DNA of 64,000 nucleotides, taken from positions 3,286,001 through 3,350,000 of the forward strand of contig NZ_CP067396.1 of NCBI RefSeq assembly GCF_023617245.1, read 5' to 3'. This DNA comes from Lysobacter enzymogenes (GTDB lineage: Bacteria; Pseudomonadota; Gammaproteobacteria; Xanthomonadales; Xanthomonadaceae). Positions within the stretch are counted from its first letter, which is position 1. The number at the start of each line of letters is the position of its first letter. A program made the position numbers and the translations under genes. The notes under the pieces are model-generated. The model saw only the letters and a program-made list of their open reading frames with translations, had not been told where the DNA came from and did not search any database. Shown here piece after piece: positions 52,201-58,323 of the stretch.

Positions 52201-52240
52201 GACGGCCAGGGGCGTTACCGGCGAGGGGCTTGCGGGTCAT
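40250..52240 (-). CDS. Giant filamentous-haemagglutinin-like exoprotein (TpsA), DUF3739 C-terminus
   Basis: 3996 residues, one unbroken frame. The signal peptide (about 1-39, ending GGAAYA) is followed by an Ala/Gln helical stretch (50-110) and the TPS haemagglutination domain (about 112-400), with LNRNGVVFGGTSQVNTRSLL near 232. A very long beta-helix-type repeat body follows, rich in Gly, Asp, Ser and Ala. The C-terminal region (MAEKRPAMGGRDLPALISVQ) looks like DUF3739. The only cysteines I noticed are Cys3854/3860 and Cys3985/3992, the last pair five residues from the end; a C-terminal Cys pair tethers HMW-type TpsA proteins to the cell surface. AAAGGAAG precedes the ATG at 52240. It should cross the outer membrane through the TpsB at 58324 and act as adhesin, toxin carrier or surface fibre. 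Confidence 0.93.
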   Translation of the reverse strand: MTRKPLAGNAPGRPSPARLRLFALSAAISLALVGGAAYADPNPFARRGADPAAQAARNVQQQGLQSAQAQQMAQRSLAAFAQAARVRSALDAAQVAARAAAAASSAANQVPDGLVQGGLKVAAGVRFEPGAIAVEDPRLNQSKLWLGAKGPSQNNDASGNVTVTVEQTQKKAILSWESFNVGRRTTVYFDQRGGNQSGGGNDWIALNRVDDPSGRPSQIFGQIKAEGSVYLLNRNGVVFGGTSQVNTRSLLVSSLNLFSNDVAQSNRIFIGEGVRRAKADAAVLTSELAEFVGGAAARPQASGDIRIDAGAQIKTGSGGYALIAAPNLSNAGSVTAEDGHAQLAAVVGAFSTPAPAGASNELNLRYSGVAPQASAPNVGYGRLDNTGIVASKRGTVTLTGYDLHQDGYVGTTTSVSRPGRISIVAANHSRSAGVDKPADLSGSTGGKLSFGSASVTAILPERDGETTTSATTADKAFQAPNAVLAAAQMRLQENALVLMPGAKLDLVGMEPLRDGTSKPEVARIQIDRGAQINVAGLADVLRPMSDHFITIERIGENELADSPLLRGGAFYRKKVVLDARERGVTDDGRAWIGSPLFNAAGYADQRPRGIDQLLVDGGTINVSAREFVARGGSVIDVSGGFLHYQGGMVETPRVIGADGRTYRLAGADPSQSYLGFAGQFSLDHQRWNVREYFHSAFARSDRYYESDYVHGGDGGELNIVLRQDAGTEATRVDTGLVLAGELRGNAESGRDQRERGAPALGGKFSVSVSGAGYGRWTLQNGAVPDVAADFSMQQRLTQGQGGTLSAQALNQAGFGTVELSDKLSRIDVAGDAHLQVDAGGRIALSGARVNVAGTLQADSGEIALSATSENDANPEAGARRGITVQSGGRLLARGQWVNDRDRVADQRQGGAHIDGGRISLSVSEYPLLDGAGGGRDAGGSIVLDPGALLDVSGGGRILPNGQLAAKNGVPLGRGGDIALKLYQPREGTQSLNPFLPASAFDAEPGAGELRFSAQNLRGGGLAGGGTLSLHARDILIGASAADPLADDARTLRLDAGFFRDGDFGAYELVARHDARIVAGTQLSVSQRNFLPNLDALRELRSGGDLYAGLTASGAGQYGAFGRLDDYHRDAADFFLEAGAATGRTLPNVAGLDQVRDTLTLERGAQVQVDAGGAVRLGSRGQTTVLGSVIAHGGSIDLSGDTSSTALSPSHSPSQVDYWRADKSVWVGKDAVLDVSGVALLDPFKAPLPNGGAVPRDGKLLDGGRIRLSNDGGYVVVEQGARLDMSGARAVFDLPADSGAIGQAPLQARTVWSDGGELVLAAAGGLFFDGRIQAAGGDAQARGGSVQLLTAQSVRPLDVSGGRAPLATSQIVFHQSGSQLDPAARAGGAIEPGRETPSGTMHFQADSLDGSGIDTLLVGIGEDGLIRGPGVAPVAFDGDVILSPARALMINARAFQAGGERGAATLRSAYVSLQGLGGDAATALPEPGKPGAATLKVEAGFIDIGGRVALRNFADAAFDSRGDIRFHTPSLYQSATINNEVRLVPGELLSGGNLSFRAAQLYPASGETFIVRALGAKDAAGQRADTAIRIAGNGAAAPLPLSAGGKLLLDASEIEQAGTLRAPAGQIVLGAGNDDDPATRALFNQLALTPTRKVTLAPGSLTSVSLDGRVLPYGKTVDSLQWDGNDVEQRLTAPPLKRISLDGAELSLQDGARVDLSGGGDLQAFEWVAGTGGSRDVLSSVAVNYADGGSGTRAPLYADGREVYAIVPGAQSPLAASDPLLDQGAGSSQVGKSVYLSGVPGLADGVYTLLPGRYATLPGAFRVVQRSGGQDALASQNLTAPDGTHRVAGYYVDSLSGARDARSQSFDVQSEAVWGQYSQYQLSRANKFFSEQAGKAGRFAPQLPRDGGQLVLSAQRALELAARLDVAAADGGAAAQIDVVADAIQIRGRNQAALDGYVQLDAGQLSALGAGSLLIGGVRERGSDGTAISVRARDVLLSNDAASPLQGPEIVLVAKAGDGSQGVRVEDGSVIQARGTLAGAGDLQLVIGQNADAASNRPAINGDGALLRVSNAGAATLQRRGLPAFEQSRGLLDVGASARLDGGAALMLDASGNARVDASAVLAGRDIQASSGRVVFSADPDARYDGFVVGRNTLAQFGQAQRVSLRSYGEMAFYGDIDVDSDRELNLSARRFGGDGGTVRLSAQRLTLGNELGVQGGPAGDVPAGRGTLDLRGDSVAFSGGDSQFAGFAKVSVEAAKQISAGGRGSVDFGAADLRLQAPLIQAEGGADQSLRSSGAITLARVGDAAADAARPQGGALELRGASIAGSALIRANSGRATLVATQGDVRLDAGSAIDVSALSKAIFDQPVYAPGGRIELRAERGGIALASGTQLDVSAAAGGGDAGELRLLAAQGAIALDGALKGAAPKGQGGRIELDSGAALDLDTLAQRLAQSGIDRGIAVRSRSGDLQLSAGQTLKAREVSLIADGGSDALLRDAANGNVRILGDIDASGSAGGRIDLYGRHGVDLQGRLLANGSDAGKRGGTVRIGTGGRSDGSLNDSFGYQNVAADAAGVVRIGRDALIDVRGGSAGGLSGGKVELRAPLLVGGDVNIAVENPAAFVGAREVGLEAYAVWSASDAVDPAHPERHFDGIVDPAGWYGADGQLVAGKWRDASGAVLAAPQTPEQLALYLKTHYFTPDAANAAHQGFYGYLNGDSVEHQAGTLMRFAQAPGFAFGERFAGIARFRARPGIELQNPDASRDGGAIRVLTNWNLNSGDRNAPDFRYQGAAPVLTLRAAGDVQVNASISDGFYNYNAAGSGAVGNYDGSVAARMTWLQNNPLSMPDSEQFLPAPQPYDPNDESGQYYGQYDELFDLMTRPDSALDNIVGPGTSLMGFIDLLISIAGTGDAGIDEPAPPAGPGDYAGYLERYRGYVIDLANRVAAGEAPPMTWVPRLPVLGPVPPAADRTPMLQASAERPTPWLEQQLAGGDSSRYRFVAGADFSSVAPDRAGGGAADIVFDGHTTLRKSGQSDLLLPNVLRTGTGEIELVAARDVRFADRDAPASVYTAGRPGDGTSADTSRPRIEGASSPQNLGGPLVAVTGAVNPEAAGDLSVRAGRDIVGNRQIRDSDGRRSGVAGSYLVQYWWPWMQTGNVADADGRLVSTSINFGGFAQGLLSVGGDIRLDAGRDLVEVSASSPTTWQRDGAGGLRRFGGGDLRASAGRDVLGGDFFVSQGEGSLNAGGRIGSAYELSVPVFIENVSSQTTTMSSGVAPILAMQDARWNVGASGDVDIGRVLNPSYARLTEREVDSQTFGADAALNATSTTGDVQLGSLLLGDALFAYGGRDPNRPQAPYSIGSSSLFAQVLPGSLSLTAIAGDVRVRNGGQLFPSARGGLNLLAGGDVLLYADTFPRLDTLRLLDIDPAWMPSPLRPLSSLPEQTAFDFSRLDVFIPSRDQRANLHRDDREPVRVYALGDIVNGQPDQRQSFNTLTLELPKPATIRAGRDIVDLDLRGQNYRASDATRVLAGRDLYYRPLGRSISGRVSRYNWMELGGPGSFEIQAGRDLGPFTSANEAYAFNQLRAEGGGIRTIGNRDNAGLGYDGADLVVRFGVAPGIDTRAFAARYLDPAGEESVAYAGWLAAYVRQQRRDAGGDGDGQGDGALSPQQAWAEFAQLPEAAQQRLVDKVFLDLLERAGRDNKNPASPEFGKYAAGYRAINTLFPQALGYTANRLDGGANGADAPVATGRMDMRGSTVQTQQGGDVRILGPGGEVLVGSVAAPPLVTNNRGETVIGPNQQGVLTLDIGDIGIFTDRSVLLAQSRIFTQRGGDLTIWSSNGDINAGKGAKTSSDKPPVRYVCDVDQYCRIDARGLVTGAGIATLQTAAVGKAGDAVLIAPRGTIDAGDAGIRIGGNLIVAAQTIANADNIQVDGDSIGIPVARNVDTGALSAASSASSGVNAVAEQMAEKRPAMGGRDLPALISVQVIGFGQCEASNPRCANSP

Positions 52241-52348
52241 GACGGCTTCCTTTGCGCGGGCGGCGTGGGCGTGGACGCGGCGGAGGCGTCGCGCAACGCG
52301 GCGACGCGGTGGAATGGGAGACACTTTGCGGCTGTCCGCGCGCGCATC

Positions 52349-52792
52349 TCAGCGCACCGGCGGCCGCGACAGAGGCGTCGCGGGAAAAGCGCGTTCGGGT
52401 CGTTGCGGCACGATCGACTTGCCGTACTGGTCGCCGAGCCGCTGCCGCGTCGCCGCCGGCACCGCCAGGCCCTGCCCGGTCGGCGCCAGGCGCTCGCCCG
52501 GCGAATCGGCGGCGCTTACCGGCGCGGTTTTGTCGACTTCGGTCTTGATCGCGGCGTTGACGCAATCCCAGCGCCCGGCCTCGTCGTGTCCGATCCGCAC
52601 CTGCACGCACGGCGGCGGCGCCGGCTGCGAGGCCGGCAGGATCCGCCGCTGCGCCGGCAGCGTCGCGGCGACGGCGCACAGCGCCAGCATCATTGACGCG
52701 CGCGCGAACGTCCGTCGCGCGGCCGCAGGCGCGCGCGTCGCGCGCGAAACCGCACGACGGATGCCGACAGCGCGGGCGCGCGGCATACGCAT
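52349..52792 (-). CDS. Small exported protein, function unknown
   Basis: 147 residues. The start overlaps the stop of the upstream coiled-coil gene (TGATG), which fixes it and implies coupled translation. A basic N-terminus leads to a hydrophobic stretch (MMLALCAVAATLPA, about residues 34-47), so it is probably exported or membrane-anchored. The mature part has two cysteines (PPPCVQVRIGHDEAGRWDCV), possibly a disulfide, and a Pro-rich end. It lies 108 bases before TpsA. Confidence 0.65.
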   Translation of the reverse strand: MRMPRARAVGIRRAVSRATRAPAAARRTFARASMMLALCAVAATLPAQRRILPASQPAPPPCVQVRIGHDEAGRWDCVNAAIKTEVDKTAPVSAADSPGERLAPTGQGLAVPAATRQRLGDQYGKSIVPQRPERAFPATPLSRPPVR

Positions 52793-53463
52793 CAGTCGTT
52801 CGACATCGTGCCGGCGGTGCGCGCGGCGGCGTCGCCGGCGCCGCACTGTGCGGTCTTGGCGCGTTCGTCCTCGAGCTTGTTCTCGAGTTCGCGCGCGCGG
52901 TTCTCGCGCTCGACCTGGCCGAAGCCGAGCAAGGTCACCCGCTTGCCCTTGGCATAGGCGGGATCGCGATACAGCTGGGCCAGCTCGCGCCCGGCCTGGT
53001 ACAAGGCCTCGCTGCCGGCCGCGCAATCGGCCGCGCGCGCCTGCGCGGCGTCGAGCCGTTTCGCCAGTTCCGCGCGCTCGCGTTCCTTCTGCTGCGCGCT
53101 GTGCGCCGCCTGTTCCTGCGCGCTGCGCCACTTGAGCGCCTCGCCGCGCGCCTGCTCGGCCGACGCCGAAGCCTGGCCCAGGCGCTGTTGCAGCGCCGCC
53201 AGTTGCGCGCCGTCGGCGGCCGGCGCGGGCTTGGCCGCGCGGCCCTTGAGCTCGTCGCGCTCGCGCTCGGCGGCGGCGGTCGCGGCCTGCTGCTGGGCCA
53301 GCGCGGCCTCGGCGGTGCGCAGGCGCGAGGCGGTGTCGCGCAGCGCGTCGCGCAGGCGGGTTTCGTTGGCGCTCTGCGCATGCGCGGCGGAAGCGGCGAA
53401 CCACAGCGCCGCCAGCAACGGCGCGCTGCGCAGGGCGGCATGGCGAATCGAAGGCAGGCTCAT
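52792..53463 (-). CDS. Periplasmic coiled-coil protein
   Basis: 223 residues. A signal peptide (1-29, ending SAAHAQ) is followed by an Ala/Glu/Arg/Gln-rich heptad region (about 35-150) predicted to form a long coiled coil, then two cysteines (ADCAAG and AQCGAG) around YRDPAYAKGKRVTLLGFGQV. It could act as a periplasmic spacer, chaperone or scaffold for the exoprotein. It starts 20 bases after the porin gene and ends overlapping the small exported gene. Confidence 0.75.
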   Translation of the reverse strand: MSLPSIRHAALRSAPLLAALWFAASAAHAQSANETRLRDALRDTASRLRTAEAALAQQQAATAAAERERDELKGRAAKPAPAADGAQLAALQQRLGQASASAEQARGEALKWRSAQEQAAHSAQQKERERAELAKRLDAAQARAADCAAGSEALYQAGRELAQLYRDPAYAKGKRVTLLGFGQVERENRARELENKLEDERAKTAQCGAGDAAARTAGTMSND

Positions 53464-53483
53464 ACGCTAGGCGTCCTTTCGGG

Positions 53484-55223
53484 TCAGAACTGGGTGTTGA
53501 GATCGAGCTGGATCACATCGACCGAATACGGCTGGCCGGTGACCTCGTTGGCGCTGAGCCAACGCAGGCCCAGCCAGGTGTTGCGGGCCAGGCCCAGCGA
53601 ACCGCCGACGATGAAGCCGCGCGCGTTGGTGCCGCCGAGATGGAAATCCGAATCGGCGAACGCATCCGGCACCGCGTCGGATTCGAGCCGCTTGTAGCCG
53701 ATGCTCGCGTTCCAGTCCCAGGCCTTCTCGATCTTCGGCTGGCCGACCAGCAGGTTGACGTAGTAGCCCATGTCGCCGCCGTCGAAGATCGCGGTGGTGT
53801 CGGCCGGGTCCAGGGTCGGCTTGAAGTTGTTGAGCGGGCCGAGCGCGCGGATGCGCTTGGCGTCGTACTTGGTGTTCTTGACCACGTCGGCCTCGAGCAC
53901 GATCTTGACCGGGTCGAAGCGCGCGATCTCCAGCGCCGCGTGCAGGTTGGCCACGCCGAACTCGCTGGCGTAGCCGAAGTACTGCAGCTGCGGGCCGTTC
54001 GGCGCGCCCTGCGCCGGCACGATGTTGCGGATCGCGAACATGGTGTTGCCGAACTGCTGGAACTGCGGGCGCGACAGGTCGGTGTCGCACACGTCCTTGG
54101 CGGTCGGCGCCAGGCACGGCGAGGAGAACTGGCCGTTGAGCTTGTCGAACAGGAAGTAACCCAGCCCCAGCTTGAGCGACATGGCGTCGGCGAAGTTCCA
54201 GTCCAGCCCGGCCTGGGCGCCGTACAGCCACTTGTCGCGGCTGGATTCCTTGTCCATCTTCTGGGTCGAGCCGAAGTCGAAGTCGGTGTTGAACACCGGG
54301 AACGCGCCGACGTTGACGAATGTCTTGAAATCCGCGTCGTGCGCGAACTGGGTCTTCACCGCCACGCCGTCGAAGTTGAGGTCGTTGTCGAACAGCAGCT
54401 CGCTGGTCCAGAACGGATTCGGCGTGCGGCCGATGTCGGCGCTGAGCCAGGACGTCGGCTTGAGCCGCACGTAGGCGCGATCCAGCCACAGCGAATACTT
54501 GGACAGGTTGCCGCCGGCGCCGAGGGTCTGGTTGGTCGAGACCGGGCTGCGGTCGCTGCCGGTGGCCAGGCGCAGGTCGGCCTCGACCCAGTCGGCGATC
54601 TGCGCATGCACGCCCAGGCGCGCGCGCAGGCGCATGCGGCCGCGGTTCTTGGTGGTGTTGACGTACGGCACCGGGTTGGCGACCGGATCGGCGACGTCGT
54701 AGCCCGAGCCGCTGTTGAGCGCGGCGAAGTTGGGGAACTCGCGGTAGTTCTCGCCGTCGTTGAGCACATCCTCGGCGCGCGCGCGCAGATCGCCGTAGAC
54801 GCTGATGCGCTGGGTCCACTCCGGCAACGCGTTCGGCGCCGCCCAGCCTTCGCTCTTGGCCTGTTGCACCACCTCGGCGCGCAGTTCGTCCTTGATCTGC
54901 TGGCGCACCACTTCGGGCACGTAGGGCACGACGACGGCGCCGGGCGCGGTCTGATAAGCAGGCGTCGCCGCCGCGGTCGCCGGAGCGGTCGCGGCCGACG
55001 CGCGCGCCTCGGCGATCAAATCGTCGGCCTGGCCGCGGGTCAGCACGCCCTTCGCCACCAGCAGGTCGATCAGCTTGAGCGTCACCTCGGGACTGATCTT
55101 CGCCGCGTCCGCCGGCGAGGCGGCCAGCGCCGGCGCGGCGCAGGCCGCCAGCAGCGCGAGCGCCAGCGCGCGCACGCGCAGGCGGGGACGGAGACGGCGG
55201 CGGGGTTGGATCGAAGCGGTCAT
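53484..55223 (-). CDS. Putative outer-membrane porin
   Basis: 579 residues. A signal peptide (1-34, ending PALA) is followed by a helical stretch (SPEVTLKLIDLLVAKGVLTRGQADDLIAEA), a coiled region, and a large beta barrel from about residue 120 (WTQRISVYGDLRARAEDVLN) to the terminal phenylalanine (VDVIQLDLNTQF). This matches the putative-porin family in which an N-terminal periplasmic helix precedes the barrel. The barrel carries a cysteine pair (SSPCLAPTAKDVCD). In this locus it is the best candidate for the outer-membrane partner of the TonB-like protein, although a TonB box is not obvious. Confidence 0.85.
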   Translation of the reverse strand: MTASIQPRRRLRPRLRVRALALALLAACAAPALAASPADAAKISPEVTLKLIDLLVAKGVLTRGQADDLIAEARASAATAPATAAATPAYQTAPGAVVVPYVPEVVRQQIKDELRAEVVQQAKSEGWAAPNALPEWTQRISVYGDLRARAEDVLNDGENYREFPNFAALNSGSGYDVADPVANPVPYVNTTKNRGRMRLRARLGVHAQIADWVEADLRLATGSDRSPVSTNQTLGAGGNLSKYSLWLDRAYVRLKPTSWLSADIGRTPNPFWTSELLFDNDLNFDGVAVKTQFAHDADFKTFVNVGAFPVFNTDFDFGSTQKMDKESSRDKWLYGAQAGLDWNFADAMSLKLGLGYFLFDKLNGQFSSPCLAPTAKDVCDTDLSRPQFQQFGNTMFAIRNIVPAQGAPNGPQLQYFGYASEFGVANLHAALEIARFDPVKIVLEADVVKNTKYDAKRIRALGPLNNFKPTLDPADTTAIFDGGDMGYYVNLLVGQPKIEKAWDWNASIGYKRLESDAVPDAFADSDFHLGGTNARGFIVGGSLGLARNTWLGLRWLSANEVTGQPYSVDVIQLDLNTQF

Positions 55224-55267
55224 GCGTGGCCTTCCTGAAGTTGAAGTCGTATCGAAGCGCGCCGCGG

Positions 55268-55939
55268 TCAGCCCGGCGACGACGCGCCGATGCGCAAGTT
55301 GATCGGTTGCGGCATCTCCGCCGGCGGCGCCTGCGGCAGCGAGCGGCCCTGCAGCGCGGCGACGATCGCCGCGTCGAGCTCGGGCTTGCCGGTGCCGGCG
55401 ATCACCTGCGAGCGCTGGATCGTCCCGTCGGGGTTCAGCCACATCGCCACCGTGGCGCTGTAGCGGCCCTTGCGGGTCTTCTCGCCCTGCTGCAGGTACT
55501 GCTGCACGGTCCGCTGCACCATCGCGGCGTAGCCGGCATACGGATTTCCGCCGCCGCCGTTGCCGCCGATGCGGGTGCCGCCTCCGCCGGTGCCGGCCTG
55601 CAAGCCGAACTCGTTGCTGCCCGGGCCGGCGTCGGCGGTCAGCGGATCGCCCGGCGGTTCGGCCGAGTCGTCCTTGGGCGGCTCGATCGATTCGAACGGC
55701 GTGTTCTCGACCGGCTTGGGCTCGTCTTGCACTTTGTCGGGTTCCGGCGGAGGCGGGGGCGGTGGCGGTGGCGGCGGCAAGATCACCTGGGTGATGCGCG
55801 GCGGCTGGCGCTTGGTCGTGGGACCGGCGCCCTGCATCAGCGACCACACCAGCCACGCCATCACCGCGACGACGCCGATGGCGCCGAGCACGCCGAGCGC
55901 GCGCGAGAACTTGGAACCGCGGCCGTAGGTCTCGGACAC
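55268..55939 (-). CDS. TonB-like energy transducer
   Basis: 223 residues. One membrane anchor (LGVLGAIGVVAVMAWLVWSL, residues 15-34), a run of 11 prolines (55-65), an acidic/Pro linker and a Gly-rich segment lead to a C-terminal TonB domain (about 135-223: YAAMVQRTVQQYLQQGEKTR, ATVAMWLNPDGTIQRSQVIA). It should couple the ExbB/ExbD motor to an outer-membrane partner. It lies 16 bases after exbD and 44 bases before the porin gene. Confidence 0.88.
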   Translation of the reverse strand: MSETYGRGSKFSRALGVLGAIGVVAVMAWLVWSLMQGAGPTTKRQPPRITQVILPPPPPPPPPPPEPDKVQDEPKPVENTPFESIEPPKDDSAEPPGDPLTADAGPGSNEFGLQAGTGGGGTRIGGNGGGGNPYAGYAAMVQRTVQQYLQQGEKTRKGRYSATVAMWLNPDGTIQRSQVIAGTGKPELDAAIVAALQGRSLPQAPPAEMPQPINLRIGASSPG

Positions 55940-55955
55940 GTCCAGGCCCCCTGCC

Positions 55956-56360
55956 CTAGCCCGCGGCCTGGCGCTGCGAGGCCAGGCCGATCGAGGAAAT
56001 GCCGAGCTTGCTGCACAGGTCCAGCACCGCCATGACCTTGTCGTACTGCACCGCGCGGTCGCCGCGCAGGATCACCGGCAGTTCGGCGTCGTTGGCCAGC
56101 GCGTTGCGCAATTGCTGCTCCAGCTCGCTCATGCTGACCGGCACCGCGTCGATGCTGACCTGGCCGGCGTTGTCGATGGCGATGACCTTGGTCTTGGGCT
56201 GCGACAGCGGCTGCGCCGCGCTGGCCTTGGGCAGGTCGACCTTGATGCCCTGCACCGCGGCGGTGGTCATGATGATGAAGATCACCAGCAGCACGTACGC
56301 CAGGTCCAGCATCGGCGTGATGTTGATGTCGTCGTAAGGCTTCTTGCCCTGGACCTTCAC
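55956..56360 (-). CDS. exbD: ExbD/TolR-type proton-channel subunit
   Basis: 134 residues from a GTG that overlaps the stop of the ExbB-fusion gene (GTGA). One membrane span carries the proton-path Asp19 (NITPMLDLAYVLLVIFIIMT), followed by the periplasmic ExbD fold (PVILRGDRAVQYDKVMAVLD). With the ExbB-like protein and TonB it would form a motor driven by proton motive force. Confidence 0.92.
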   Translation of the reverse strand: MKVQGKKPYDDINITPMLDLAYVLLVIFIIMTTAAVQGIKVDLPKASAAQPLSQPKTKVIAIDNAGQVSIDAVPVSMSELEQQLRNALANDAELPVILRGDRAVQYDKVMAVLDLCSKLGISSIGLASQRQAAG

Positions 56361-58177
56361 GGCAGCGTCTCCGTCGACACGCTGCGGGCCAGGTGCGCCG
56401 GCAGCGGCGCGTCGCCGGCGTAGTCCTCGGCGATGCGCTTTTCCAGCTCGTCGACGAACACCTGCATGTCCGCGCCGATGGCCTCGGTGCGGCTGAGCAG
56501 GTAGTTGTAGCCGAACAGCGCCGGGATCGCGACGGCCAGGCCGGCCACCGTCGCCAGCAGCGCCGCGGCGATGCCGGGCGCGATCGCGTTGATGTTGACG
56601 TCGCCGGCCGCGGCCACCGCGGCGAAGGTGATCATCACGCCGACCACGGTGCCGAGCAGGCCCAGGAACGGGCCGCCGGAGATGGCGATGGTCAGCATCA
56701 CCATCAGCTTGTTGAGGCGCTGGCCCTCGCGCACCGCGGCGGCGTCGAGCGCCGAGCGGATCGCGGCGATCGACTGCGGCCGCACCACCTGGCGGCCGCC
56801 GCCGGCGGCGATGCGGTTGCGCAGTTCGTCCAGGCCGATCGCCAGCAAGCGCGCGAGGTTGGACTTCTCGCCGTTGAGCGGGCCGCTGCCCTCGGCCGCG
56901 CGCACCCAGGCCGCGTCGTGCAGCGGGTATTCGGCGGCGTGCTTGCGGAACGCGAGCAAGAAGCGCTCGTTGGCCTTGGCGGTGGCGCCGACGAACAGGC
57001 CCTTGCCGATCATCACCCACCACGAGATCGCGGCCATGAAGCCGAGGATCACGATCACCACCCAGGCGTCGACGGTGAGCGCGTTGAACAGGATGCCGAA
57101 GTAGTTGTGGCCGCCGTCGCCGGAGCGCTGCTCGACCGGCTGGAAGGTCAGCAGCTTGGCGTCCAGGCCCTGGCTGTGCGCGGCGGCCTGGATCAGGCCG
57201 AGCGGACGGGCGACCTTGGACAGTTGCAGTTCGTCGATCTGGCCGATGAAGTTCGGCCGCGCCGCGCCGTCCTCGCCGCCGACCAGCAGGCCCGCGGCCG
57301 CCGCCGGCAGCGCCGCCGCGGCGTCGCCGGCCGGCGCGCCGTTGACGTAGACCGCGAGCTTGCCGGCATCGGCGCGCACCGCCACGTGCGCCCAGCCCTC
57401 GCCCACCAGCGGCGCGCCCGCGGCGGTGCGCACGCCGGCGCTTTCGGCGTAGACCACGCCTTGTTCGATGCCCACGGTCAGCGCGCCCGGCAACGAGGCG
57501 ATCACGCCGCTGGCGTTGGCGCCGGCCGGCTTGATCCACGCGCTCAGCGTCAGCGGCTGCGCGGCGGCGAGATTCAGCGACGGCGACGCCGGCACCTTCA
57601 CCGGCGCCTTGCCGTCGAGCTGCAGGCCCGAGCCGATCAGCGCGGTCTGCGCCAGCGTCAGCGGCGCCTGCGCGTTGTTGCCGTAGGCGGTGGTGTCGGC
57701 GCCGGCCGCGCCCTGGTCGGCGAAGTGGAACACCGCGATGCTGTCGGCGTCGTAGCTGCCCTTGGGATCGCTGCCCGGCGTGGCTTCGGGATTGCCGAAA
57801 TACACGTAGACCGAGGCCGCCGCGTTGGCGTCGAGCTTGGGCACGTCCACCCAGGCCAGCGCGACCTGGTCGACCAGACCGTCGTACTTCTCGAAGTGGT
57901 ACTTCAGCGGCGTGCGGTCGTCGGCGGCGATGAAGCGCACGTCGCTGCCGTCCTCCTTGGCGTCGGCGAAGTTGAAGTTGCCCGAATGCAGCCGCACCAG
58001 CACTTGCGCGCGGCCGCCCGGCTCGGTCGTCGCCGCGCCGGTGGAGGTGGTGTTGAGATCGATCTTGGCCCGGTAGTTCCACTTGCCGTCCCACCACGAG
58101 GCCGCCGCGGCCGGGGCCGACAGCAGCGACAACAGCAGCAACAGCGAACAGGCCAACAGCACGCGCAATTGAGTCAC
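56357..58177 (-). CDS. DUF2341-LamG-ExbB fusion protein
   Basis: 606 residues from a GTG (VTQLRVLLA) with GGGGAAA upstream. A signal peptide (1-26) is followed by a DUF2341 domain (about 28-150: WWDGKWNYRAKIDLNTT, VYVYFGNPEA), a LamG/concanavalin-like domain (about 175-345: LTLSAWIKPAG, FIGQIDELQLS) and a MotA/TolQ/ExbB channel (about 365-600) with three spans, including SGGPFLGLLGTVVGVMITFA. The fusion places a carbohydrate- or protein-binding module in the periplasm next to the proton channel. The ExbD gene overlaps its end. Confidence 0.9.
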   Translation of the reverse strand: MTQLRVLLACSLLLLLSLLSAPAAAASWWDGKWNYRAKIDLNTTSTGAATTEPGGRAQVLVRLHSGNFNFADAKEDGSDVRFIAADDRTPLKYHFEKYDGLVDQVALAWVDVPKLDANAAASVYVYFGNPEATPGSDPKGSYDADSIAVFHFADQGAAGADTTAYGNNAQAPLTLAQTALIGSGLQLDGKAPVKVPASPSLNLAAAQPLTLSAWIKPAGANASGVIASLPGALTVGIEQGVVYAESAGVRTAAGAPLVGEGWAHVAVRADAGKLAVYVNGAPAGDAAAALPAAAAGLLVGGEDGAARPNFIGQIDELQLSKVARPLGLIQAAAHSQGLDAKLLTFQPVEQRSGDGGHNYFGILFNALTVDAWVVIVILGFMAAISWWVMIGKGLFVGATAKANERFLLAFRKHAAEYPLHDAAWVRAAEGSGPLNGEKSNLARLLAIGLDELRNRIAAGGGRQVVRPQSIAAIRSALDAAAVREGQRLNKLMVMLTIAISGGPFLGLLGTVVGVMITFAAVAAAGDVNINAIAPGIAAALLATVAGLAVAIPALFGYNYLLSRTEAIGADMQVFVDELEKRIAEDYAGDAPLPAHLARSVSTETLP

Positions 58178-58205
58178 GACACTTTCCCCAAGAGATGTTC
58201 GGTAC

Positions 58206-58304
58206 TGGTGGGAGGGCCTTGAGGCCCGATGCTTTCCAATCCGGTCGCGATGCCCGCTGCCGGCGGTCTGGAACAAAAGCGTCGGGGCGCAAGCCCCTCC
58301 CACA
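58206..58304. repeat. Degenerate long palindromic repeat, family A
   Basis: Arms ggtgggagggccttgaggcc and gcaagcccctcccacac are related but decayed compared with the other copies. It lies in the 146-base gap between the TpsB and ExbB-fusion genes and may reduce or process transcription across that junction. Confidence 0.7.
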
Positions 58305-58323
58305 CTGCAGACTTCGGACTTCG

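Noticed and set aside
41867..52696. Very long open frames on the plus strand opposite TpsA (2051 and 1361 residues)
   Set aside because: They mirror the GC-rich third positions of the TpsA gene, have Gln/Arg/Ala/Val-rich composition without domains, and TpsA itself has signal peptide, TPS domain and terminator.
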